Positions 6,856 through 13,648 of a stretch of DNA of 13,648 nt are shown here, piece after piece (the stretch's first letter is position 1; the number at the start of each line of letters is the position of its first letter). The notes below the pieces were generated by a model, which saw only the letters and a program-made list of their open reading frames with translations, was not told where the DNA came from and ran no database searches. The position numbers and the translations under genes were made by a program. Source of the stretch: Spirochaetaceae bacterium (lineage in GTDB: Bacteria; Spirochaetota; Spirochaetia; B11-G9). The stretch covers positions 1 through 13,648 of the forward strand of contig DAOVSY010000037.1 of assembly GCA_030633365.1 (NCBI GenBank), given 5' to 3'.

Positions 6856-7605
6856 GTGAGTTATTTGATAGAAACAAAGAATATAACAAAAAGATTCGGA
6901 GGCCTTGTTGCCGTTGATAATATGAGTTTTGGAGTAAACTCCGGGGAAGTTGTTGCTATTCTGGGTGATAATGGGGCAGGTAAATCTACACTTATTAAAA
7001 TGATATCAGGAGTTTATCCTTCTGATGGTGGCTCTGTATTTTTCAATGGTGTTGAGGCAAAGATACATACACCTATGGATGCTCTTGCTGTAGGAATAGA
7101 AACAATATATCAGGATCTGGCATTAGCGGAGAATCTAAATGTTTATTCAAATATATTTTTAGGAAGAGAGAAAACAAAAAAGAAATTTGGCATTCTTTCT
7201 GTACTTGACCATGAATATATGTATGAAGAATCTACGAAAATTCTTAAAAAACTGGATATTAAAATCCCCTCATTAAGAAATAATGTTCGTACTTTATCCG
7301 GAGGTCAAAGACAGGCGGTTGCAATTTCCAGGTCAATTTACTGGAATGCAAAGGTTCTAATAATGGATGAACCCACAGCAGCACTGGGAGTAGCTCAGCA
7401 GAAGCAGGTTCTTGATCTGGTGAATTCCCTGAAGGATCATGGAATTGCAATTATTTTAATAAGTCATCAGATGCGTGATGTTTTTGAAGTTGCTGACAGG
7501 ATTATAGTTATGCGAAGAGGAGAAAAGGTTGGTGATCTGGTTAAAACCGAGACATCAACTGAAGAAGTTGTTAATCTTATTGTTGGATCAGAGATGGTTA
7601 ACTGA
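6856..7605 (+). CDS. Sugar ABC transporter ATP-binding protein, single ABC domain
   Basis: This 249-residue cytoplasmic ATPase drives the importer. It shows Walker A GDNGAGKST (37-45), Q-loop Gln86, signature LSGGQ (147-151), Walker B VLIMDEP (167-173), and switch His204. All catalytic elements are intact. Ribose/xylose-type importers usually carry one protein with two fused ABC domains (about 500 residues); this has a single domain, as in the FrcA/CUT2-variant type, and would act as a homodimer. GTG start at 6856 with AAGGAG at 6843-6848, four bases after the permease stop. Confidence 0.94.
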   Translation: MSYLIETKNITKRFGGLVAVDNMSFGVNSGEVVAILGDNGAGKSTLIKMISGVYPSDGGSVFFNGVEAKIHTPMDALAVGIETIYQDLALAENLNVYSNIFLGREKTKKKFGILSVLDHEYMYEESTKILKKLDIKIPSLRNNVRTLSGGQRQAVAISRSIYWNAKVLIMDEPTAALGVAQQKQVLDLVNSLKDHGIAIILISHQMRDVFEVADRIIVMRRGEKVGDLVKTETSTEEVVNLIVGSEMVN

Positions 7606-7611
7606 TATAAT
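7583..7611 (+). promoter_or_regulatory. Candidate internal sigma-70 promoter before the histidine kinase
   Basis: TATAAT (7606-7611) is a perfect -10 hexamer; TTGGAT (7583-7588) is a 3-of-6 -35 element at 17-base spacing. Transcription would start at about 7618, the A of the ATG, giving a leaderless messenger. This fits the lack of any ribosome-binding sequence before that gene. The weak -35 and AT-rich background keep this tentative. Confidence 0.4.
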
Positions 7612-7617
7612 TCCACT

Positions 7618-9744
7618 ATGAAGCTTTTTGTAAGAACATTGCTTTTTTTTATTGGTATTGTCATTATTCAATCTACTTTGACTATTTTTTTGGTAACTGG
7701 AATTGTTACAAGGAACAATGAGTCTGATGCCAGATTAGAGTTGAAAATTGAAGCAAGTGCTGTGTATGAAAACTATAATTCCTGGGTCAGGATAATGTGG
7801 AAAACAATTATAAGAATTGATAAAGATGAAAAATTTAAAAAACCAATTGAGAATTATCAAACAATTTCCCCTGGTGATGATATTGGAAACTGGTTCGATG
7901 AGATTCTTCTCCTGTCTGGAATGGATTTTATAATTCTTAGAGATGAGCATGGAATTAGTTTTGAATATTCATCTTCTGAGATTGATCATATACCCTTTAA
8001 TAAACTTGGAGAGTTAAAATCCTCAAGGAATCATCCATATTTGGAATTAAGAGAAATTGACGGTACAGTTTATCTTGTTGGTATTCTGAAACATGAAGGT
8101 TCCAGTAGTATGGAGTTGTATTTATTAAAACAGATAGATGAAAATTTTTATAAGCGTCTTCCTCTTCAGGAACGATCTGTTGTTATTCTTACATCTTATT
8201 CTACTATGAAGTCTGTTCATTTTTTGGATGAAGATATATTTGACAATTATATAGATGCTAAAATTTTAGATATTCCATATAAAGAGATTTATAATATTGA
8301 GCTTGAAGAAGGTTCTTATAATGCAGCATTTCGAAAACTGGGTAAATTGCAAAAAAATAATGGTGAAGAAGAGTTTTTTTTAATTCTCCTTTTATCGAAT
8401 GAACCTTTTTTGAGCATCCTTTCAAGTATAAATAAAACATTATTAATTGTATCTTTTATTGTAGGATTGTTTACAATAATTTTAAGTTTCTTTTTTTCCG
8501 GAAAAATTACCCAGCCTATAAGTAAGCTCATAGCAGCTATGGAGGGGATTCGTAAGGGTAATTACAATGTCAAAATTGCTCATAATTCTGGAAATGAAGT
8601 GGGGAAGTTATTTCAGGGATTTAATGAGATGACACTTCAGTTAAATCAAAATAAGAAATCAATGGAAAGTTTTATTCACGAGATAACTTTTTTGAAAGAT
8701 TATAATGAAAAAATTATTTATTCTCTCCGGGCAGGGATATTAATTCTTGACAGCAATCTCGTTATAGAAAAGGTGAATGGATTTTTTCTTGAATGCTTTT
8801 ATAAGGTAGAAAGTGATATTCTTGGAAAAAATATAGAGGACATATCTATTGATGTTATCGACAGATCAATTATTATAAATATTAAAGATATAATTATTGG
8901 GAATAAAAATTCGCAATCGGCAATTCGTAGAATTGATTCACTTGTATATGAGATAAAACTCTATCCACTTTTTGCAATATCCAACACTGAAGATCGGAAA
9001 TGTGTTCTGGAAATAGATGATGTTAGCAGAAAATATGAATTGGAAGGAAAAATATTTCAGGCAGAAAAACTGGCTTCTTTAAGTATGCTTTCTGCTGGAG
9101 TATCACATGAAATTAATAATCCATTAAGTTCTATTTTAACCAATGTACAGAATCTACTTGCTGAGGAGCATAATGAAGAAACTGGTATTGCATTGAACTG
9201 GATAGAACAGGAGACCCGAAGGATAGCCAGAATTGTAAGTGAACTTCTGGATTTTTCTGCATCCAGACCAGATGGGGATGAAGGTGTTGAAGTTAATGCC
9301 TGTATTACTGAAGTAATAAAATTAATTAATTACGGATTGGAAAAAGAAAATCGGATTGAGATAATTTCCGAATTCCAGGATAATTTATCTTTAGCAATTA
9401 TTAGCAATTCTGAACTTAAGCAGGTAATTATAAATCTTGTCCAGAATTCTATTTATGCTATTGAAGGAAGTGGAAAAATATATATTAAAACCAATCAAAT
9501 AGAAAATAACCATAAGCTTAATATTCAAGTACAAGATACAGGAACAGGTTTGGACAAAGACGTAATGGGTCATATATTTGATCCGTTTTTTACTACAAAA
9601 GAAAATGGGAAAGGAACAGGTCTGGGATTGTCCATCGTATATGGTATAATAAATAAGAATTCAGGTTCAATAGATGTAAAGAGTAAAAAAGGAATAGGTA
9701 CAACATTTATTCTTACAATTCCGGTTTGTGAAAATGTTAAATAA
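7618..9744 (+). CDS. Membrane sensor histidine kinase (HAMP-PAS-HisKA-HATPase)
   Basis: This 708-residue sensor has an N-terminal membrane segment (about 6-30), an extracytoplasmic sensing domain of about 240 residues (31-272) that I cannot name, and a second membrane segment (274-293). HAMP (294-345) and PAS (about 357-475) follow. The HisKA H-box SHEINNPLSS has phospho-acceptor His497. The ATPase domain shows N-box Asn610, G1 DTGTG (640-644), F-box FDPFF (654-658) and G2 KGTGLG (665-670). The HEINNPL context is the NtrB/sigma-54-linked kinase type. It starts 12 bases after the ATPase stop with no ribosome site. The next gene is its cognate NtrC-type regulator. Embedded in a sugar operon, it probably senses the imported sugar or a related external signal, directly or through the binding protein; that is inference. 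Confidence 0.92.
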   Translation: MKLFVRTLLFFIGIVIIQSTLTIFLVTGIVTRNNESDARLELKIEASAVYENYNSWVRIMWKTIIRIDKDEKFKKPIENYQTISPGDDIGNWFDEILLLSGMDFIILRDEHGISFEYSSSEIDHIPFNKLGELKSSRNHPYLELREIDGTVYLVGILKHEGSSSMELYLLKQIDENFYKRLPLQERSVVILTSYSTMKSVHFLDEDIFDNYIDAKILDIPYKEIYNIELEEGSYNAAFRKLGKLQKNNGEEEFFLILLLSNEPFLSILSSINKTLLIVSFIVGLFTIILSFFFSGKITQPISKLIAAMEGIRKGNYNVKIAHNSGNEVGKLFQGFNEMTLQLNQNKKSMESFIHEITFLKDYNEKIIYSLRAGILILDSNLVIEKVNGFFLECFYKVESDILGKNIEDISIDVIDRSIIINIKDIIIGNKNSQSAIRRIDSLVYEIKLYPLFAISNTEDRKCVLEIDDVSRKYELEGKIFQAEKLASLSMLSAGVSHEINNPLSSILTNVQNLLAEEHNEETGIALNWIEQETRRIARIVSELLDFSASRPDGDEGVEVNACITEVIKLINYGLEKENRIEIISEFQDNLSLAIISNSELKQVIINLVQNSIYAIEGSGKIYIKTNQIENNHKLNIQVQDTGTGLDKDVMGHIFDPFFTTKENGKGTGLGLSIVYGIINKNSGSIDVKSKKGIGTTFILTIPVCENVK

Positions 9745-9774
9745 ACTTGTATTGATAAAAAATGAGGACTGTAA

Positions 9775-11163
9775 ATGGAAACTCCATTAAAGGACAGAAG
9801 AAGCATTCTAATTGTTGATGATGAAGATGGAATAAGATATGGTCTTGAGAAGCTTTTTAGGCGAGAAGGGTTTAGAGTTTTTTCCACTGGAAACTTTGAA
9901 GAAGCAGTTGCTGTTGTAAAAGAAAAAATAATTGATATTGCTCTTCTGGATATCAGGTTGAAGGGTAAGCGTGATGGAATTGATCTTTTAAAGGAACTTA
10001 AAAATGCAGAGCCTGAGATTGTAATATTAATAATAACAGGTCATGGCAGTATTAACAGTAGTGTAGAAGCCATGAAAGAAGGTGCTTCTGATTATATTCT
10101 TAAACCTATTGATAATGATAAACTTATTGTTACTGTAAGAAAAAATCTTGAAATAAAAAGTTTGAGGAGTGAAAATACCTATCTTAAAAAGGCTTTGCTT
10201 AACAGTATCTTTACTTACGATTTTATAACTGATAATCCGGTTGTAAAAGAAGTATTAAAAGTAGCAGATAAAATAAAAAATACTCCTGCAACAGTTTTAA
10301 TAACTGGTGAAAGCGGTACTGGAAAAGAAGTTTTAGCCAGATATATTCATTTTACCAGTAATCGTAAAGATGGAAATTTCGTAGGAATAAATTGTGCTGC
10401 CCTTTCTGATACACTGCTATTAAGTGAATTATTTGGTCATGAAAAAGGTTCTTTTACTGGCGCTATCGAACAAAAAATTGGTAAGTTTGAACTGGCAGAC
10501 TCTGGAACTCTTTTTCTTGATGAGGTAGGAGACATGTCTCTGGATGTACAATCAAAATTATTAAGGGTTTTGGAAGAAAGAAGTTTTGAACGGGTAGGTG
10601 GTGTTAAAAAAGTTCAGGTAGATGTAAGACTGATAGCTGCTACAAACAGAGATATGCAGGAACTGATAAAAGTAGGCCGGTTCCGTCAGGATCTTTACTA
10701 TAGGCTTAATGTAATTTCCTGTCATCTCCCACCTCTTAGAGAAAGACCTGAAGATATACCTCTTCTAATGAATTACTTTTTAAAATTATATAATCAGCGT
10801 TATAATAAAAATGTTCAAAGTGTAAATACCGGCCTTTTTACAAGGTTAACCAAATATAGCTGGCCTGGAAATGTAAGAGAATTACAGAATAATATAAATC
10901 AGGCAGTACTACTATGTGATGGGGAAGAGATTGTATCATTTAACTTGCAGGATGGCATAATATCTGAACGACGTGAATCTATGAAAATGATAGGCCATGG
11001 AAAACCATTAAAAGCTGCAATTGAAGAGATAGTTAATTATCATGAAAAGAAGCTTATTGCCAAAGTCCTTTCAGACAATAAACAAAACAGGACCCGTACC
11101 GCTCAGGATTTGGAAATTACAAGGAAGACTTTAGCACGGAAGATTAATAAATATAATCTTTGA
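9775..11163 (+). CDS. NtrC-family sigma-54 response regulator
   Basis: This 462-residue transcription activator has a receiver at residues 10-125 with acidic pair Asp15/Asp16, phospho-acceptor Asp59, Thr88 and Lys110. The AAA+ sigma-54 activation domain spans about 150-385: Walker A GESGTGKE (178-185), sigma-54-contact loop GSFTGA (225-230), Walker B LFLDE (246-250), arginine-finger region LRERPED (321-327) and WPGNVREL (363-370). A Fis-type helix-turn-helix (about 422-460) binds DNA. The contact loop has Ser for the usual Ala of GAFTGA; the essential Phe and Thr are kept, so it should be active. Start ATG at 9775 with TGAGGA upstream, 30 bases after the kinase. Its expected target is the palindrome upstream of the sigma-54 promoter at 3574-3589. 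Confidence 0.95.
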   Translation: METPLKDRRSILIVDDEDGIRYGLEKLFRREGFRVFSTGNFEEAVAVVKEKIIDIALLDIRLKGKRDGIDLLKELKNAEPEIVILIITGHGSINSSVEAMKEGASDYILKPIDNDKLIVTVRKNLEIKSLRSENTYLKKALLNSIFTYDFITDNPVVKEVLKVADKIKNTPATVLITGESGTGKEVLARYIHFTSNRKDGNFVGINCAALSDTLLLSELFGHEKGSFTGAIEQKIGKFELADSGTLFLDEVGDMSLDVQSKLLRVLEERSFERVGGVKKVQVDVRLIAATNRDMQELIKVGRFRQDLYYRLNVISCHLPPLRERPEDIPLLMNYFLKLYNQRYNKNVQSVNTGLFTRLTKYSWPGNVRELQNNINQAVLLCDGEEIVSFNLQDGIISERRESMKMIGHGKPLKAAIEEIVNYHEKKLIAKVLSDNKQNRTRTAQDLEITRKTLARKINKYNL

Positions 11164-11191
11164 TATTTTGTAAGAGTATAGGGAGGAGTTT

Positions 11192-11875
11192 GTGAAAAGA
11201 AGTGAAATTAATAATTATATTAGGGAAGCAGAAACACTGTTAAAAGATAATAATTTTACTCTACCTCCCTGGGCTTTTTGGTCTTCCAGTAGCTGGGAGC
11301 AGAATAAGAATAATTGTGAAAATATTTTTGATAGTTCTCTTGGTTGGGACTTAACGGATTTTGGCTGTGGAAACTATTTGATCAGAGGCCTTCTTCTTGT
11401 AACTATAAGAAATGGAAATACCCTTTTTGATGAAAAACCCTATGCAGAGAAAATTATGATTGTAAAAGAGAATCAGGAGACTCCTTTTCACTTTCATTGG
11501 AGTAAAACAGAAGACATTATAAATCGTGGAGGAGGACGGTTGGTTATTGAACTTTACAATTCAGATAAAAATGAAGAGTTTACGGACGGACCGGTTGTTT
11601 TTCTTACAGATGGTATAAAAAGAGAAGTTGAAGCTGGTGGAAAAGTAATACTTTCTCCAGGAGAAAGTATTACCCTTAAGACAGGAATCTATCATAGGTT
11701 TTATGCGGAAGAGGGCAGCGGCACAGTTATGGCCGGCGAAGTTAGCATGACTAATGATGATGCGAAGGATAACAGGTTTCATGATGCTCTTGGGAGATTT
11801 CCGGAAATAATTGAAGACGAAGAACCATACAGGCTGCTTGTAGGAGATTACGGCCGGGTGTTGGGGCTGAAATAG
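11192..11875 (+). CDS. D-lyxose isomerase-family aldose-ketose isomerase
   Basis: This 227-residue cupin-fold cytoplasmic enzyme is of the D-lyxose ketol-isomerase family. The Mn-binding ligands are His100, His102 and Glu107 (FHFHWSKTEDI) plus His168 (TGIYHRFYAEEG); the spacing matches the family. The adjacent INRGGGRLVIELY (110-122) is also characteristic. Family members interconvert D-lyxose and D-xylulose, and D-mannose and D-fructose; which sugar is used here is not decided by the sequence. GTG start at 11192 follows a strong GGGAGGAG site (11181-11188), 28 bases after the regulator. The next gene begins immediately after the stop, so the isomerase product is probably passed to that kinase. 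Confidence 0.88.
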   Translation: MKRSEINNYIREAETLLKDNNFTLPPWAFWSSSSWEQNKNNCENIFDSSLGWDLTDFGCGNYLIRGLLLVTIRNGNTLFDEKPYAEKIMIVKENQETPFHFHWSKTEDIINRGGGRLVIELYNSDKNEEFTDGPVVFLTDGIKREVEAGGKVILSPGESITLKTGIYHRFYAEEGSGTVMAGEVSMTNDDAKDNRFHDALGRFPEIIEDEEPYRLLVGDYGRVLGLK

Positions 11876-13087
11876 ATGCGAATAAATGGACTTGGATGTT
11901 CCCTGGTTGATAATTTGTATTCACCTATTGATTTTGAATCTGAAGCATATAAAAAATGGTCTGTGGACAATAATAAAGGAACAAGCATTATTACAGGAGG
12001 CCTTATTTTTGGTGAAGAGCTGGAAAGATCATCAGGGAAAAAATATAAGAATATCCTGAATGAGATAACTGGTGAAAAAATAATCCCGGACAAAAATGTA
12101 GGTGGTCCTTCTATTGTTGCATTGATTAACATTATCCAGATGCTGGATAGTGATTTTGAAGTATGTTTTTTTGGTGCCAGAGGAGATGATGAAAACGGTC
12201 GTTTTATTGCGGAAAAACTTACACTCTTTGGCATCGGACTGGATGGATACGTTGTAGTTGAAGGAATAACACCATTCACCGATGTTCTCTCTGATCCTTC
12301 TTATAATGATAATAATGGAGAACGCAGTTTTGTAAATTATATAGGTGCAGCCGGAAAAATATCAGGACATAATATTCCTGCTTCTTTCTTTAATGCTGAC
12401 ATTCTAATCTATGGAGGGACAGCACTCACTCCCGGGCTTCATGATGATCTTAGTTCCCTTATAAAAAGAGGTAAAGAAAAAGGTTGTCTGAATTTTATCA
12501 ATACTGTTTATGATTTTAGAAATCAGAATCTAAATCCTTATATCCCCTGGCCTCTTGTTACTGATGAAATGGATTATCAAAGAATAGATCTTCTTATTAC
12601 TGATAATGAGGAGGCCCAAAGAATTTCCGGAATGAATTCTAAAGAAGACTCAATAGTTTTTTTTGCAGAAAAAGGTGTTCATTCAGTGATAATTACTCAT
12701 GGAGCAGAAGATCTAATTAGTTATTCTGATGGTACATTTTTCAAGGAAGAAGGTGTTTTTACTTTACCGGTTTCGATGAGTGCCGGGAATCAGATGAGAT
12801 CATTACCTTCAGAATCTGCTGCAGATACAACAGGATGTGGTGATAATTTTGCAGGTGGTGTATATGCATCAACAGCCTTGCAGTTGCAGGATGTTGGACA
12901 TAAAATGCCTTCACTAAAACAAGCAGCTTCATGGGGTATTGTTTCCGGTGGTTTCGCCGGTCTTTATCAGGGTGGTGTGTATTATGAAAAAAAACAGGGT
13001 GAGAAACTGGAGAAATTAAAATTTCTATTTGAAGAATATAAACAACAGACAGGCTCTGATCGCAACCAGGGAGGGTTCTTTGAATAA
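11876..13087 (+). CDS. PfkB-family sugar kinase, unusually long
   Basis: This 403-residue cytoplasmic kinase of the ribokinase/PfkB family would transfer phosphate from ATP to a sugar hydroxyl. The substrate-side glycine motif is NVGGPSIVALIN (74-85). The second signature is DTTGCGDNFAGG (317-328) with catalytic Asp323; Cys replaces the usual Ala in GAGD. Members are usually 300-340 residues; the excess lies mainly in an N-terminal insertion (about 30-73), residues 205-235, and a C-terminal extension. The ATG directly abuts the isomerase stop (TAGATG), so translation is probably coupled. The next gene overlaps its end by eight bases. It is not closely similar to the HldE-type kinase domain in the divergent operon. 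Confidence 0.88.
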   Translation: MRINGLGCSLVDNLYSPIDFESEAYKKWSVDNNKGTSIITGGLIFGEELERSSGKKYKNILNEITGEKIIPDKNVGGPSIVALINIIQMLDSDFEVCFFGARGDDENGRFIAEKLTLFGIGLDGYVVVEGITPFTDVLSDPSYNDNNGERSFVNYIGAAGKISGHNIPASFFNADILIYGGTALTPGLHDDLSSLIKRGKEKGCLNFINTVYDFRNQNLNPYIPWPLVTDEMDYQRIDLLITDNEEAQRISGMNSKEDSIVFFAEKGVHSVIITHGAEDLISYSDGTFFKEEGVFTLPVSMSAGNQMRSLPSESAADTTGCGDNFAGGVYASTALQLQDVGHKMPSLKQAASWGIVSGGFAGLYQGGVYYEKKQGEKLEKLKFLFEEYKQQTGSDRNQGGFFE

Positions 13088-13648
13088 AGCAGTAATATTT
13101 GGTGCAGGAAATATAGGACGTTCTTTTATTGGAAATATTTTTTCATCAAATGGATTAAGTGTTACTTTTATTGATGCAAATGAAGTACTTGTTAAAGAGT
13201 TAAATATAAAAAAAGAATACAAAATAATAATTAAAAGAAATAATAAAACTGATGAAGATATTCTGGTTAAAAATATTAAAGCTATACATAGTTCAGAAAC
13301 AACTAAAATAATTAATTGCCTGGTTGAAAGTAATATCTGCGCAACATCAGTAGGGCAGGCTGCTCTTCCAAAGGTTATCCCTTTAATTGCTGAAGGGATT
13401 AAAATTAGAAACATGCAATCTCTACAGCCTCTGGATATAATAATTGCAGAGAACATAAGAAATGGAGCGGAATTTTTCAGGGAGCTGTTTAGAAAGAACG
13501 GTCTGTATGGCGATGAAGCCGGACTTATTGAAACAAGCATAGGCAAGATGGTTCCTATTATGACAGAAGCTGACCTTGAAAAAGACTCCCTGGTTCTTAA
13601 TGCAGAAGAATACAATACACTTATACTGGATAGAAAGGGTTTTAAAAA
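13080..13648 (+). CDS. Mannitol-1-phosphate 5-dehydrogenase-like enzyme (partial)
   Basis: The first 189 residues are present; the gene runs off the right edge. An N-terminal Rossmann NAD-binding motif GAGNIGRSFIG (8-18) and the conserved DIIIAENIRNG stretch match the polyol-phosphate dehydrogenase family of MtlD, as does the later IGKMVPIM segment. MtlD interconverts mannitol 1-phosphate and fructose 6-phosphate with NAD. Start is a TTG at 13080, overlapping the kinase stop, with GGGAGGG at 13069-13075; the downstream sequence begins NKAVIFGAGNIG, so this start leaves the Rossmann fold intact. As last visible gene of the operon it would oxidise a polyol phosphate or reduce a ketose phosphate formed by the kinase. 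The exact substrate is uncertain, and other family members act on altronate or fructuronate. Confidence 0.85.
   Translation, partial: MNKAVIFGAGNIGRSFIGNIFSSNGLSVTFIDANEVLVKELNIKKEYKIIIKRNNKTDEDILVKNIKAIHSSETTKIINCLVESNICATSVGQAALPKVIPLIAEGIKIRNMQSLQPLDIIIAENIRNGAEFFRELFRKNGLYGDEAGLIETSIGKMVPIMTEADLEKDSLVLNAEEYNTLILDRKGFK

Noticed and set aside
10447..10464. Defective sigma-54 contact loop (GSFTGA instead of GAFTGA)
   Set aside because: The residues essential for contact (Phe, Thr, Gly) are retained, and Ala to Ser is a mild change, so loss of function is not supported.
11848..12279. Minus-strand open frame of 143 codons over the isomerase-kinase junction
   Set aside because: Low-complexity Ser/Pro-rich composition typical of the reverse strand of a real gene; no ribosome site or domain.
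13025..13615. Long open frame on the minus strand over the dehydrogenase gene
   Set aside because: It is antisense to a gene with clear MtlD-type motifs, overlaps the kinase end, and has no recognisable domain.

Overview
This window is AT-rich bacterial DNA from a Gram-negative-type cell. It carries an exported sugar-binding protein and a sigma-54-dependent two-component system. Base composition, protein style and the secreted, cysteine-free binding protein fit a free-living spirochaete best, but no taxonomic marker is present, so this is a leaning only. The whole window is sugar metabolism and its control. I see no RNA gene, CRISPR array, insertion sequence or phage gene.

Layout. Two divergent gene sets flank a 293-base control region (3328-3620). 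The left set (minus strand, 3327 down to 1) encodes three proteins. The first is a fusion of a PfkB/HldE-type sugar kinase with a HAD phosphatase. The second is an unrecognised 368-residue protein that resembles deoxyhypusine synthases in one motif; it is joined to the first gene by an ATGA stop/start overlap. The third is the start of a GmhA-like SIS phosphosugar isomerase, cut by the window edge. The right set (plus strand, 3621 to beyond 13648) encodes a periplasmic sugar-binding protein, two paralogous RbsC-type permeases, a single-domain ABC ATPase, a membrane histidine kinase, an NtrC-type response regulator, a D-lyxose-isomerase-family enzyme, a long PfkB kinase, and a mannitol-1-phosphate-dehydrogenase-like enzyme cut by the right edge.

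Control. The right set has a near-perfect sigma-54 promoter (3574-3589, predicted start near 3600). About 150-190 bases upstream lies a perfect 14-bp-arm palindrome containing two tandem copies of a CTGGGTAC site. This is where an NtrC-type activator would be expected to bind, and the operon encodes such an activator with its sensor kinase. The simplest model is a self-activating circuit: the kinase senses a signal, the regulator binds the palindrome, sigma-54 transcription starts, and the transporter, sensor pair and catabolic enzymes rise together. A hairpin terminator after the binding-protein gene would keep that protein in excess over the membrane parts. A TATAAT box six bases before the histidine-kinase start may supply a basal, possibly leaderless, transcript.

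Biochemistry. The right set reads as import, aldose-ketose isomerisation, phosphorylation and polyol-phosphate/ketose-phosphate oxidoreduction. The left set reads like a rearranged heptose-phosphate route (isomerase, kinase, phosphatase) with the kinase and phosphatase fused and one unknown enzyme added. Whether the two arms act on the same sugar is not shown by the sequence. The left set is the part most likely to be new.
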